Shown one piece after another: positions 27,939 to 36,304 of a stretch of DNA of 64,000 bases (its first letter is position 1; the number at the start of each line of letters is the position of its first letter). A program made the position numbers and the translations under genes. This DNA comes from Arthrobacter sp. PAMC25564 (GTDB lineage: Bacteria; Actinomycetota; Actinomycetes; Actinomycetales; Micrococcaceae): the NCBI RefSeq assembly GCF_004798705.1, contig NZ_CP039290.1:3286001-3350000 (forward strand), in the 5' to 3' direction. Below the pieces are notes generated by a model. The model had not been told where the DNA came from, did not search any database, and worked only from the letters and a program-made list of their open reading frames with translations.

Positions 27939-30900
27939 TTACTGTCCGTAGAAGACCCGCTCGAACACGCTCCGGGCGCGGCGGCTCAGCCGCAGGTAGT
28001 CCTCCTCCAGCGCGGTGGCATTGCCCTGGCCGTAGCCGCACCAGCGGGCCACCGCTTCCAGGTCCCGGCGCGAGGACGGCAACACATCCGAGGCCCGTCC
28101 GGTCCAGATAACGTTGGCCGAGCGGATCCGGCTCGCGAGCCGCCAGGCCTTGAGCAGGACGGCCACGTCCCCTGCTTCCAGCAGCCCCATTCGGGCCGCG
28201 GCCTGCAGCGCCTCGACGGTGGAGGTGGTCCGCAGCTCCGGGTGCCTGCCGGCGTGCTGGAGCTGGACCAGCTGCGCCAGCCATTCGACGTCGCTCAGGC
28301 CGCCGCGGCCCAGTTTGAGGTGCCGGGCAGGATCCGCGCCGCGGGGCAGCCGCTCCGCCTCGACCCTGGCCTTGACCCGCCGGACCTCCCGCACGTCCTG
28401 CTCCGAGAGGGACTCGGGGTAGCGGATCGGGTCGATCAGCGCGAGAAAATCGGCGGCCAGGTCATCGTCGCCGGCCATCGGCCGTGCCCGCAGCAGCGCC
28501 TGCGCCTCCCAGACGAGCGACCAGCGGCGGTAATATTCGGCGTAGGACTCCAGGGAGCGCACCATGGGACCGCTTTTACCCTCGGGGCGCAGGTCTGCAT
28601 CCACCGACAGCACACGTTCGGCCAGGATGGCCGGCTTGAGCGGCTGGGTCAGCAGGCTTGAGAGCCGTCCGACGATCTGCGCAGCCTGGTTCTGTGCCTC
28701 CTCCTCGGGAACTCCGGGCAGCCCGCGGTGCACGTAGATGACGTCGGCGTCGGAGCCGTAGCCGATTTCCCGCCCGCCCTGCCGTCCCATGGCCACCACG
28801 AGCACATGGGTCTTCAGGGGCTCGTCCGCGGTGACCGTGGTTTCTGCGACGCGGAGCGCGCCCAGGACCGCAGCGCGGTCGGTGTCGGCCAGGGCGTCGC
28901 CGACCTGGTCCTGATCCAGCAGCCCTGCGCTGTCCGCGATGGCGATCCGCAGGATTTCCCTGCGCCGGATGAGCCGGATCAGCCGCATTGCGCTTTCGGG
29001 GTCGGCGTGCCGGGACATCTTGGAGGCGATCTCGAGCCACTGCGTTTCGAAACCCAGCGGCACCAGTTCCTTGTCCGTGCCCAGCCACGCGACCGACTCC
29101 GGTGAGACCTCCAGCAGGTCCGCAATCAGCCGCGAGTTGGAGAGCACGTGGCACAGGCGTTCGGCCGCCGCCGTCGAATCCCGCAGCATGCCCAGGTACC
29201 AGTGGGTGGTGCCGAGCGACTCGCTGACCCGGCGGAAGGCGAGCAGTCCGGCGTCGGGATCCACACCTTCCGCGAGCCAGCCCAGCAGGATCGGGAGGAG
29301 CTGCCGCTGGAGGGCGGCGCGGCGGCTGACTCCGGCGGTGAGGGCCTCGATGTGCCGCATCGCGCCCGGGGGATCGAGGTAGCCCAGCGCGGCGAGGCGG
29401 CCCTGGGCCGCTTCCGGGCTCAGCCTGGCCTCTTCGCTGCTGAGTGCCGCGGCGGTGTTGAGCAGCGGGCGGTAGAAGATGCGCTCGTGCAACTCGCGGA
29501 CGGAGCGTTTGGTCTTATGCCAGGCGGTGAGCAGCGCGTCCGATTTGGGCCGCTCGGTGGAGAATGGCCCCAGCACCGCCTTGGCCAGGGCACGCAGCAG
29601 GTCCTCCCTGACCGGCATCAGGTGGGTGCGCCGCAGCTGGAAGAGCTGGATCCGGTGTTCGAGCAGCCTCAGGTAGCGGTAGTCACGGTCGAATTCGGCA
29701 GCGTCCGAGCGTCCGATGTAGCCGCCGGCAGACAGCGCGGCAATGGCCGACGTGGTGTCGCGGCAGCGCACTGATTCGTCCGATTTTCCATGCACCAGCT
29801 GCAGCAGCTGGACGGTGAATTCGACGTCGCGCAGTCCGCCGCGGCCCAGCTTGATCTGCCGCTGCTCTTCGTCGGCGGGGATATGCTCGGTCACCCTCCG
29901 GCGCATGGAGCGGACAGATTCAACGAAACCCTCGCGGCCTGCCGAGGACCAGATCAGCGGAGCGACGGCGGCCTCATAGCGGGCACCCAGCCCGGTGTCG
30001 CCGGCGATGGTCCGCGCCTTCAGCAGGGCCTGGAACTCCCAGCTTTCGGCCCAGCGGGCGTAGTAGCTCTCGTGCGAGGCCAGGGTCCGGACCAGCGGCC
30101 CGGACTTCCCCTCGGGCCGCAGGTTGGCGTCCACTTCCCACAGCCCCGGTTCGCGGCTGGTGGACATGATGGCCCGCGAGATGCCCGCCGCCAGCGCCGT
30201 GCCGATGGTGTTCGCCCGGGAATCCTCGAGCCCGCCTGACTCGATCACGTAGATGACGTCGACGTCGGAAATGTAGTTCAGCTCACGGGCACCGCACTTG
30301 CCCATGCCGATCACGGCGAGGCCGACGTCGGCCACCTCGGCGGCGCTGAAGTGCTCAGCCGCTTCGGCCCGGGACACCGCCAGGGCCGCCTCGATGGCGG
30401 CACCGGCCAGATCAGCCAGTTCCGCCCCGGCGGCCGGCATGAAGTCCAGCGGATCGGCTGCGCAGAGGTCCTTGACCGCAAGCTCCACGAGGCCCCGCCG
30501 GTAGGCCGTCCGGAGCGCCGCGTAGGCCTCCTGGCCGGACACCGCCGCGACCGGCCGTGCCGACTGCGGATCGGCGCGCACGGACTGCAGCAGCCGGGCG
30601 CGCAGCACCCCGGCATCGGCGGCCCGGGGTTCCGGGCTGGCCGTCACGTCAAAGACGTCCACATGCTCCGGATGCCTGATCAGGAATTCGCCCAATGCTT
30701 CGGAAGCCCCCAGGACCCGGTACAGCGGCTCGCTGCTCTCCGGCTCCGCCACCGCCAGTTTCCGCAGGTCCGGGTGCTTCTCGATCAGCCGGACAAGGGA
30801 CTGCAGGGCGGTATCAGGGTTGGCGGACAGCTGCAGCCCGGCAAACAGGGCGTCCTGGTCCAGGCCGTCCAGCTCCGGGGCAGCCAGGAACCGTTCGCCC

Positions 30901-30950
30901 TTCTCCAGGTCGCTGAAACCCGCGGCAATGAGGCGTCGTGCCAGGCTCAC
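27939..30950 (-). CDS. glnE: Bifunctional glutamine synthetase adenylyltransferase/deadenylylase
   Basis: GlnE attaches and removes AMP on the Tyr of GlnA and so switches glutamine synthetase with nitrogen supply. The 1003-aa protein has two nucleotidyltransferase halves: the first with LNYISDVDVIYVIE and DANLRPEGKSGPLVRTL, the second with IGYGSDADVIYVHRG and DADLRPEGKSGPMVRSL. Each is followed by a helical domain with KLGRGGLRDVEFTVQ or KLGRGGLSDVEWLAQ. The GTG start lies 9 bases after glnA2, so the two are co-transcribed. The same pair occurs in M. tuberculosis (Rv2221c, Rv2222c). Confidence 0.97.
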   Translation of the reverse strand: MSLARRLIAAGFSDLEKGERFLAAPELDGLDQDALFAGLQLSANPDTALQSLVRLIEKHPDLRKLAVAEPESSEPLYRVLGASEALGEFLIRHPEHVDVFDVTASPEPRAADAGVLRARLLQSVRADPQSARPVAAVSGQEAYAALRTAYRRGLVELAVKDLCAADPLDFMPAAGAELADLAGAAIEAALAVSRAEAAEHFSAAEVADVGLAVIGMGKCGARELNYISDVDVIYVIESGGLEDSRANTIGTALAAGISRAIMSTSREPGLWEVDANLRPEGKSGPLVRTLASHESYYARWAESWEFQALLKARTIAGDTGLGARYEAAVAPLIWSSAGREGFVESVRSMRRRVTEHIPADEEQRQIKLGRGGLRDVEFTVQLLQLVHGKSDESVRCRDTTSAIAALSAGGYIGRSDAAEFDRDYRYLRLLEHRIQLFQLRRTHLMPVREDLLRALAKAVLGPFSTERPKSDALLTAWHKTKRSVRELHERIFYRPLLNTAAALSSEEARLSPEAAQGRLAALGYLDPPGAMRHIEALTAGVSRRAALQRQLLPILLGWLAEGVDPDAGLLAFRRVSESLGTTHWYLGMLRDSTAAAERLCHVLSNSRLIADLLEVSPESVAWLGTDKELVPLGFETQWLEIASKMSRHADPESAMRLIRLIRRREILRIAIADSAGLLDQDQVGDALADTDRAAVLGALRVAETTVTADEPLKTHVLVVAMGRQGGREIGYGSDADVIYVHRGLPGVPEEEAQNQAAQIVGRLSSLLTQPLKPAILAERVLSVDADLRPEGKSGPMVRSLESYAEYYRRWSLVWEAQALLRARPMAGDDDLAADFLALIDPIRYPESLSEQDVREVRRVKARVEAERLPRGADPARHLKLGRGGLSDVEWLAQLVQLQHAGRHPELRTTSTVEALQAAARMGLLEAGDVAVLLKAWRLASRIRSANVIWTGRASDVLPSSRRDLEAVARWCGYGQGNATALEEDYLRLSRRARSVFERVFYGQ

Positions 30951-30959
30951 CGGGGCCGC

Positions 30960-32300
30960 CTACAGGATGCCGAGGTTGCGCTGCAGCTCGTAGGGCGTCA
31001 CCTGGAGGCGGTAGTCCTGCCACTCGGCGCGCTTGTTGCGCAGGAAGTGCTCGAACACCTGCTCGCCGAGGATCTGGGGCATGAGCTCGGACTCCTCCAT
31101 GCTTCGGGTGGCTTCGTGCAGGCTGGCCGGGAGCGGGTCATGGCCCATGGCGCGGCGTTCGGCCGAGCTCAGTGACCAGATGTCGTCCTCGGCCGCGGCG
31201 GGCAGCTGATAGCCTTCCTCGATGCCCTTGAGCCCGGCGCCCAGCAGCACGGCGTAGGCGAGGTAGGGGTTGGCCGCGGAATCGATGCCGCGGTATTCGA
31301 TACGTGCGGACTGGCCTTTGCCCGGTTTGTACAGCGGGACGCGGACCAGGGCGGAGCGGTTGTTGTGTCCCCAGCTGAGGTAGCTCGGGGCCTCTCCTCC
31401 GCCCCAGAGGCGCTTGTACGAGTTCACGAACTGGTTGGTGACCGCTGTGAATTCGGGGGCATGCTTGAGGATACCGGCCATGAACTGGCGGGCCGTCTTG
31501 GAGAGCTGGAATTCGGCCCCGGCCTCGAAGAATGCGTTGGTGTCGCCCTCAAAGAGCGAGAAGTGGGTGTGCATGCCGGATCCCGGGTGGGCCGTGAACG
31601 GCTTGGGCATAAAGGTCGCGTAGGTTCCCTGCTGGAGCGCAACCTCCTTGATCACGGTGCGGAACGTCATGATGTTGTCCGCGGTCTGCAGTGCATCCGC
31701 GTAGCGCAGGTCGATCTCGTTCTGGCCCGGACCGGCCTCGTGATGGCTGAACTCCACCGAGATGCCGACCGATTCCAGCATGGTCACGGCCGTCCGGCGG
31801 AAATCCTGCGCCACGCCGCCCGGGACATGGTCGAAGTAGCCGCCCTCGTCCACCGGCACGGGCGAACCGTCCGGGCCCGGCTGCTGTGACTTGAGCAGGT
31901 AGAACTCGATCTCGGGGTGGGTGTAGCAGGTGAAGCCCATGTCCGCGGCCTTGGCGAGGGTGCGCTTGAGAACGTTGCGGGGATCCGCGGTGGAGGGCTC
32001 GCCGTCGGGCGTGAGGATGTCGCAGAACATCCGTGACGTCGCTTCGCTCTCGCCGCGCCACGGCAGGATCTGAAAGGTGGCCGGGTCCGGCTGGGCCAGC
32101 ATGTCCGATTCGAACACGCGGGCCAGTCCCTCGATGGCGGATCCGTCAAACCCGAGGCCTTCCTCGAAGGCGCCCTCGACCTCGGCCGGGGCCAGGGCCA
32201 CCGATTTGAGGGAACCCACGACGTCGGTGAACCAGAGCCGCACGAACCGCACGTCGCGCTCTTCGATCGTCCGCAGGACAAACTCTTGCTGGCGGTCCAT
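30960..32300 (-). CDS. glnA2: Glutamine synthetase-like protein GlnA2
   Basis: The 446-aa protein is a shorter glutamine synthetase I relative. It has LGFDGSAIEGLARVFESD, HPEIEFYLLK, SHHEAGPGQNEIDLRYADAL, KPFTAHPGSGMHTHFSL and NNRSALVRVPLYKPG. At the place where GlnA has its adenylylation Tyr (KDLYELP), this protein reads EDDIWSLSSAERRAMG, so it should not be a GlnE target there. The same arrangement is found for GlnA2 of mycobacteria; in Streptomyces the GlnA2 relative acts as gamma-glutamylpolyamine synthetase, so that function is possible. ATG 32300 follows AGAGG; the frame is open to 32378. Confidence 0.92.
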   Translation of the reverse strand: MDRQQEFVLRTIEERDVRFVRLWFTDVVGSLKSVALAPAEVEGAFEEGLGFDGSAIEGLARVFESDMLAQPDPATFQILPWRGESEATSRMFCDILTPDGEPSTADPRNVLKRTLAKAADMGFTCYTHPEIEFYLLKSQQPGPDGSPVPVDEGGYFDHVPGGVAQDFRRTAVTMLESVGISVEFSHHEAGPGQNEIDLRYADALQTADNIMTFRTVIKEVALQQGTYATFMPKPFTAHPGSGMHTHFSLFEGDTNAFFEAGAEFQLSKTARQFMAGILKHAPEFTAVTNQFVNSYKRLWGGGEAPSYLSWGHNNRSALVRVPLYKPGKGQSARIEYRGIDSAANPYLAYAVLLGAGLKGIEEGYQLPAAAEDDIWSLSSAERRAMGHDPLPASLHEATRSMEESELMPQILGEQVFEHFLRNKRAEWQDYRLQVTPYELQRNLGIL

Positions 32301-32418
32301 ATTGGCCTCTTTCCGGTTCTTTCGTCCGTGCCCCGGGCCCCTCCATGCTCGGTGCCCACAGCTGCTCACCGTCCACATTACTAAGCATTGCCGGGGATTG
32401 CTGACGCAGCCGGTCCCC

Positions 32419-32434
32419 GTAACACAGCGTTAAC
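32419..32434 (+). promoter_or_regulatory. Weak GlnR-like half-site pair upstream of glnA2/panB
   Basis: GTAAC-n6-TTAAC fits the first GlnR half site and the looser AC-n9-AC pattern used for mycobacterial GlnR, but the second half site is poor. It lies in the 261-base divergent gap between glnA2 and panB, about 120 bases from glnA2; I see nothing else in this gap apart from the panB -10 element. Confidence 0.25.
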
Positions 32435-32549
32435 ACAAGCCGCCGGAAATCAGGCTCCGCAGCCGGGCTGCGGAGCGGCCGCCCCGCAACTGTGACGCGG
32501 CATCCGCGCTCCGCCGGGCGCCCGGTGGCTCCGATGCGCCGTCGCGCAT

Positions 32550-32555
32550 TAAGCT
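32550..32555 (+). promoter_or_regulatory. -10 hexamer TAAGCT for leaderless panB
   Basis: TAAGCT ends 6 bases before the ATG at 32562. The same hexamer and spacing precede the small membrane protein gene at 11775. Confidence 0.55.
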
Positions 32556-32561
32556 CGTCTT

Positions 32562-33470
32562 ATGTCCACAAGCCCCAGCCCTGATTCGAGCACGCCCGCA
32601 GAAGTTTCGGCCCCCTACGGAACCGGCCCGGCAGCATCCGACGCCGGCCCTTCTTCCGCCGCAGCCCGGAAGCCCGTCGCCAGGATCCGCACCCATCACC
32701 TGCGCGACGCGAAGCTCCAGGGAGAGCACTTCGCCATGCTCACGGCGTACGACCAGTACACCGCGGAGATCTTCGACCAGGCCGGCATCGAGGTGCTCCT
32801 CGTCGGGGATTCGGCCTCCAACAACGTGTTCGGCAACGAAACCAGCCTGCCGGTGACGGTGGACGAACTGCTCCCGCTGTGCCGCGCCGTCGCCCGCTCG
32901 GCCCGGCGCGCCCTCGTGGTGGCGGACCTGCCGTTCGGCAGCTACGAGGTCTCGGCCCAGCAGGCGGTGGCCACGGGCGTGCGGTTCCTCAAGGAGGGGC
33001 TCGCCCACGCCGTCAAGATCGAGGGCGGCAAGTTCTACGCCGAAACCGTCCGGGCCATGGTCCAGGCCGGCATCCCGGTCATGGCACACATCGGCTTCAC
33101 GCCGCAGAGCGAGCATTCCCTGGGCGGCTACCGGGTCCAGGGCCGGGGAGATGACGCCCAGCGGCTCGTCGAGGACGCCGTCGCGCTGGCCGACGCCGGT
33201 GCCTTCTGCGTGCTGATGGAAATGGTCCCCGCCGTCACGGCGGCCGCCGTGGACGCCGCCGTCGACGTTCCCACCATCGGGATCGGGGCCGGCAACGCCA
33301 CCACCGGGCAGGTGCTCGTCTGGCAGGACATGGCAGGCCTGCGCGGCGGCAGGATGGCCAAGTTCGTCAAGCAGTACGCCGATCTGCGGACCACCCTGGC
33401 CGACGCCGCGAAGGCCTACGGCGAGGACGTGCGATCCGGCCAGTTCCCCGGCCCGGAGCACTCCTTCTAA
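32562..33470 (+). CDS. panB: 3-methyl-2-oxobutanoate hydroxymethyltransferase
   Basis: PanB adds a hydroxymethyl group from methylene-tetrahydrofolate to 2-oxoisovalerate, the first step to pantothenate and coenzyme A. The TIM barrel starts near residue 50 with [32 protein letters not shown] (metal Asp in VGDS), followed by [34 protein letters not shown] and [17 protein letters not shown]. The first 45 residues are an Ala/Pro/Ser-rich extension not needed for the fold. The start fits a leaderless message. No panC or panD is adjacent. M. tuberculosis panB also lies close to glnA2. Confidence 0.95.
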   Translation: MSTSPSPDSSTPAEVSAPYGTGPAASDAGPSSAAARKPVARIRTHHLRDAKLQGEHFAMLTAYDQYTAEIFDQAGIEVLLVGDSASNNVFGNETSLPVTVDELLPLCRAVARSARRALVVADLPFGSYEVSAQQAVATGVRFLKEGLAHAVKIEGGKFYAETVRAMVQAGIPVMAHIGFTPQSEHSLGGYRVQGRGDDAQRLVEDAVALADAGAFCVLMEMVPAVTAAAVDAAVDVPTIGIGAGNATTGQVLVWQDMAGLRGGRMAKFVKQYADLRTTLADAAKAYGEDVRSGQFPGPEHSF

Positions 33471-33495
33471 CCGCTCTCCGGCCAAGGCCGGCCAG

Positions 33496-33522
33496 GGATC
33501 CGGGGCCGCGCGCGCCGGATCC
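33496..33522. terminator. Bidirectional hairpin between panB and the SPOR-like gene
   Basis: GGATCCGG (33496-33503) pairs with CCGGATCC (33515-33522) around a GC-rich loop. The converging genes end on either side. Confidence 0.55.
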
Positions 33523-33539
33523 GAGCGGTGGATTCGGGC

Positions 33540-33704
33540 CTAGTCTTCCTCGCCCTTTTCCCAGGCCTCGTTGCGCGCCTTGACCTTGGCCAGGGCATGT
33601 TCGGCTTCCTCCCGCGTCTTGTAGGGGCCGATCAGCTGGCTCCAATCAGACATGGCGTCCTCTTCGACCTCATGGGTGTTGACGTTGTACCAGTATTCCG
33701 GCAT
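33540..33704 (-). CDS. SPOR-like small protein (54 aa)
   Basis: This short gene encodes [20 protein letters not shown] and then a Tyr-Lys-Thr-Arg-Glu-Glu-Ala segment ([20 protein letters not shown]) typical of SPOR-type repeats, and ends GEED. Actinobacteria often carry such 50-70 aa proteins annotated as SPOR-domain; real peptidoglycan binding is unproven, and there is no signal peptide. ATG 33704 has a strong GAGGAG 5-10 bases upstream. It runs opposite to, and diverges from, map. Confidence 0.8.
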   Translation of the reverse strand: MPEYWYNVNTHEVEEDAMSDWSQLIGPYKTREEAEHALAKVKARNEAWEKGEED

Positions 33705-33761
33705 CGATACTCCTCAAGTCTCGTGGTCCGGCAGTGCCGCACGGGTGCCGGTCCCGTCTTA

Positions 33762-33767
33762 TATGAT
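33762..33767 (+). promoter_or_regulatory. -10 hexamer TATGAT for leaderless map
   Basis: TATGAT ends 6 bases before the ATG at 33774. There is no ribosome site between. Confidence 0.6.
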
Positions 33768-33773
33768 CAATGT

Positions 33774-34652
33774 ATGCCTTCTCTAGCCTTGACTGCACCC
33801 ATCGGCACCCTGGTCCCGGGAACGATCAGCCCGCAGCTTCCCGTGCCGGCGTCCATCCCGCGCCCCGAATACGTGGGCAAGCCCGGGCCAGCCAAGTTCA
33901 CCGGCTCAGAGGTCAAGTCGGCGGAAACCATCGAAAGGATCCGGATCGCCTCACGGATCGCCGCCCAGGCCATCGTGGAGGTCGGAAAGCACATCGAACC
34001 CGGCGTCACCACCGACCAGCTGGACCGGGTGGGCCACGAGTTCCTCCTCGACCACAAGGCGTACCCGTCCACCCTGGGATATCGCGGGTTCCCGAAGTCC
34101 CTGTGCTCCTCGCTGAATGAAGTGATCTGTCATGGCATCCCGGACAACACGGTGGTCCGGGACGGCGACATCCTCAACATCGACATCACGGCATTCATCG
34201 GCGGCGTGCACGGCGACACCAACTACACTTTCCTCGTGGGCGACGTCGACGAGGAATCCCGGCTTCTCGTCGAGCGCACCCAGGAATCGCTGAACCGTGC
34301 CATCCGGGCCGTGGCACCGGGCCGCGAGATCAACGTCATCGGCCGGGCCATCGAGTCCTATGCCAAACGGTTCGGCTACGGCGTTGTCCGCGACTTCACC
34401 GGCCACGGCGTCGGGGAAGCCTTCCACACCGGGCTGATCATCCCGCATTACGACGCCGCCCCGGCCTACAACACCGTCATGGAGACCGGTATGGTGTTCA
34501 CCATCGAACCCATGTTGACGCTCGGCACCATCGACTGGGACATGTGGGCCGATGACTGGACCGTGGTGACGCGCGACCACAAACGCACCGCCCAGTTCGA
34601 GCACACCCTGCTCGTAACGGAATCCGGCGCCGAAGTCCTCACGCTGGCCTGA
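33774..34652 (+). CDS. map: Type I methionine aminopeptidase
   Basis: This enzyme removes the initiator Met from new proteins. The five metal ligands are in place: D137 (LNIDIT), D148 (HGDTN), H211 (TGHGVG), E245 (TIEPM) and E276 (QFEHT). Residues 1-40 form an N-terminal extension ending in [11 protein letters not shown], as in the actinobacterial MetAP1c class. The 292-aa length fits that class. An upstream open frame reaches 33528, but the [13 protein letters not shown] start is typical. The TATGAT element 6 bases upstream points to a leaderless message. Confidence 0.96.
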   Translation: MPSLALTAPIGTLVPGTISPQLPVPASIPRPEYVGKPGPAKFTGSEVKSAETIERIRIASRIAAQAIVEVGKHIEPGVTTDQLDRVGHEFLLDHKAYPSTLGYRGFPKSLCSSLNEVICHGIPDNTVVRDGDILNIDITAFIGGVHGDTNYTFLVGDVDEESRLLVERTQESLNRAIRAVAPGREINVIGRAIESYAKRFGYGVVRDFTGHGVGEAFHTGLIIPHYDAAPAYNTVMETGMVFTIEPMLTLGTIDWDMWADDWTVVTRDHKRTAQFEHTLLVTESGAEVLTLA

Positions 34653-34752
34653 TCCCGGCTCCAAGAGCCAGTTGCACCAACGAAACCCCTTCTTCACCCG
34701 GCGGCCCTGGGCCGCACCCTTTCCTAGCCCGCCCTCTGCGAACGGAACTACA

Positions 34753-35556
34753 TTGGCCAAGAAGGACGAGAAGTCTGCTAAGAACGCCCCCCTGATCGGT
34801 GTCGACATCGGCGGCACCGGAATAAAGGCCGGAATCGTCGATCTGAAGAAGGGCAAGCTGGTGGGTGACCGGCTGCGCGTGCCCACCCCGCAGCCGTCGA
34901 CTCCGGAAGCTGTCGCCGATGTGGTGGCACAGGTCGTGGCGGAACTCTCCAAGCGTCCCGACGCGCCGGCCGCAGACTCCCCCGTGGGCGTCACCTTCCC
35001 GGGCATCATCCAGCATGGCGTGGTCCACTCGACCGCCAACGTGGACAGGTCCTGGCTCGAGCTGGACATCGACGCCCTGCTCACGGCCCGTCTCGGGCGG
35101 CCGGTGGAGGTCATCAACGACGCCGACGCCGCCGGCCTCGCCGAAGCCCGCTACGGGGCCGGTGCAGGTGTAGCCGGCACGGTCCTGGTGATCACGCTCG
35201 GCACCGGCATCGGATCCGCGTTCATTTTCGACGGCAAGCTCGTGCCCAACGCCGAGCTCGGCCACCTGGAGATCGACGGCTTCGACGCCGAAAGCAAGGC
35301 CTCCGCCGTCGCCCGTGAACGCGATGGCCTCAGCTGGGAGCAGTACAGCGTGCTGCTGCAGCGGTACTTCTCCCACGTCGAGTTCCTGTTCTCCCCCGAA
35401 CTGTTCATCGTCGGCGGCGGCATCTCCAAGCGTGCCGACGAATACCTGCCCAGGCTCAAGCTGCGCACACCGATTGTGCCGGCCGAATTGAAGAACGACG
35501 CCGGGATCGTCGGCGCCGCGATCGAGATTGCGCTCAAGCACAAGCTGGCCAAGTAG
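34753..35556 (+). CDS. ppgK: Polyphosphate glucokinase (ROK family)
   Basis: PpgK phosphorylates glucose with polyphosphate (and usually ATP). It shows the ROK phosphate loop LIGVDIGGTGIKAGIVD near residue 15, TFPGIIQHGVVHSTANVDRSW, the second phosphate motif TLGTGIGSAFIFDGKLVPNAELGHLEIDG and VGGGISKRADEYLP. PNAELGHLEIDG distinguishes polyphosphate glucokinases from ordinary ROK kinases. I chose TTG 34753 (protein begins AKKDEKSAKNAPLIG), with GGA about 8 bases upstream; an earlier in-frame TTG lies at 34672. It is 100 bases after map on the same strand and ends near a long inverted repeat. Confidence 0.93.
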   Translation: MAKKDEKSAKNAPLIGVDIGGTGIKAGIVDLKKGKLVGDRLRVPTPQPSTPEAVADVVAQVVAELSKRPDAPAADSPVGVTFPGIIQHGVVHSTANVDRSWLELDIDALLTARLGRPVEVINDADAAGLAEARYGAGAGVAGTVLVITLGTGIGSAFIFDGKLVPNAELGHLEIDGFDAESKASAVARERDGLSWEQYSVLLQRYFSHVEFLFSPELFIVGGGISKRADEYLPRLKLRTPIVPAELKNDAGIVGAAIEIALKHKLAK

Positions 35557-35588
35557 CACCGGGCCCACGGCAACGCGCATCGCGCCCC

Positions 35589-35650
35589 GCGACGCGCACA
35601 CGCCCTGTCGCTAACCGAATTCCGGTAGCGGCAGGGCATGTGCGCGTCGC
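35589..35650. repeat. Long imperfect inverted repeat between ppgK and nrdR
   Basis: GCGACGCGCACACGCCCTGT (35589-35608) continues to 35614 and pairs with 35625-35650; the arms differ at two transition positions and a one-base bulge. The centre is CCGAATTCCGG. It separates two converging genes and probably stops both transcripts. Confidence 0.75.
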
Positions 35651-35657
35651 CAGGCGC

Positions 35658-36158
35658 TTACGGGGCCCGGAGCGGGCGCTTCCGGGAATTCCCGCCGTCC
35701 GGACCGTTTGACTCGGCCTCGTGGCGGAGCAGGGCGATGGCCGTCTCGAAGTCCTCGAGGGATTCAAAGGCCTGGTACACGCTGGCGAAGCGCAGGTAGG
35801 CGACTTCGTCGAGCTTCTGCAGCGGGTTCAGGATCGCCAGGCCGACTTCGTGGGCCTCGATCTCGGCAGCACCGGAGGCGCGGATCGACTCTTCGACTTC
35901 CTGGGCCAGCAGGGCGAGGTCGTCCTCGGTGACGGGACGGCCCTGGCAGGCTTTGCGGACACCGTTGATCACCTTGCTGCGGCTGAACGGCTCACCGACG
36001 CCGGAGCGCTTGATGACGGTCAGGCTCGTGGTTTCCACGGTGGTGAAGCGGCGGCCGCACTCCGGGCATTGACGACGGCGCCGGATGGCCGAACCGTCGT
36101 CGGCGATGCGGCTGTCCACCACCCGGGAATCAGGGTTACGGCAGAACGGGCAATACAC
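35658..36158 (-). CDS. nrdR: Transcriptional repressor NrdR
   Basis: NrdR represses ribonucleotide reductase genes when dATP is high. The N-terminal zinc ribbon uses C3, C6, C31 and C34 (CPFC and CPEC) with the Arg-rich RRRRQ and RRFTT. The ATP-cone domain starts near residue 46 ([26 protein letters not shown]). At 166 aa the length is usual. GTG 36158 follows GGGAGG. Two NrdR-type boxes upstream suggest self-control. In many actinobacteria nrdR lies by the SOS gene lexA or nrdJ; here the neighbours are ppgK and hisD. Confidence 0.97.
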   Translation of the reverse strand: MYCPFCRNPDSRVVDSRIADDGSAIRRRRQCPECGRRFTTVETTSLTVIKRSGVGEPFSRSKVINGVRKACQGRPVTEDDLALLAQEVEESIRASGAAEIEAHEVGLAILNPLQKLDEVAYLRFASVYQAFESLEDFETAIALLRHEAESNGPDGGNSRKRPLRAP

Positions 36159-36224
36159 GTCTTTTCCTCCCCTGTCGACTGCAAACGTCGTAGGAACGAA
36201 GATCCTGCAGGACTCTTTGCTGTC

Positions 36225-36254
36225 AGTTTACGACTGGATGTAGCCGAATAACAA
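36225..36254 (-). promoter_or_regulatory. nrdR promoter candidate
   Basis: On the minus strand TTGTTA (36249-36254) and TAAACT (36225-36230) are 18 bases apart. One NrdR-like box lies between them and the other just upstream of the -35 element. Confidence 0.5.
36231..36246. promoter_or_regulatory. NrdR-like box 2
   Basis: CGACTGGATGTAGCCG agrees with the neighbouring perfect box at 11 of 16 positions. It fills most of the spacer of the proposed nrdR promoter. Confidence 0.5.
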
Positions 36255-36261
36255 GCCTGTA

Positions 36262-36279
36262 ACCACTACATGTAGTGGT
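36262..36279. promoter_or_regulatory. NrdR box 1 (18-base perfect palindrome)
   Basis: ACCACTACATGTAGTGGT is perfectly symmetrical and fits the known NrdR box (about NCACTAYATRTAGTGN). Its core starts 32 bases from box 2, three helix turns, the usual spacing for NrdR box pairs. Confidence 0.7.
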
Positions 36280-36304
36280 GGGCTCAACTAATTGGCTCCC
36301 GGTG

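Noticed and set aside
32419..32434. Full GlnR operator before glnA2
   Set aside because: Only one half site is good, and the next pair at 11-base steps is missing, so I list it only as a weak candidate.
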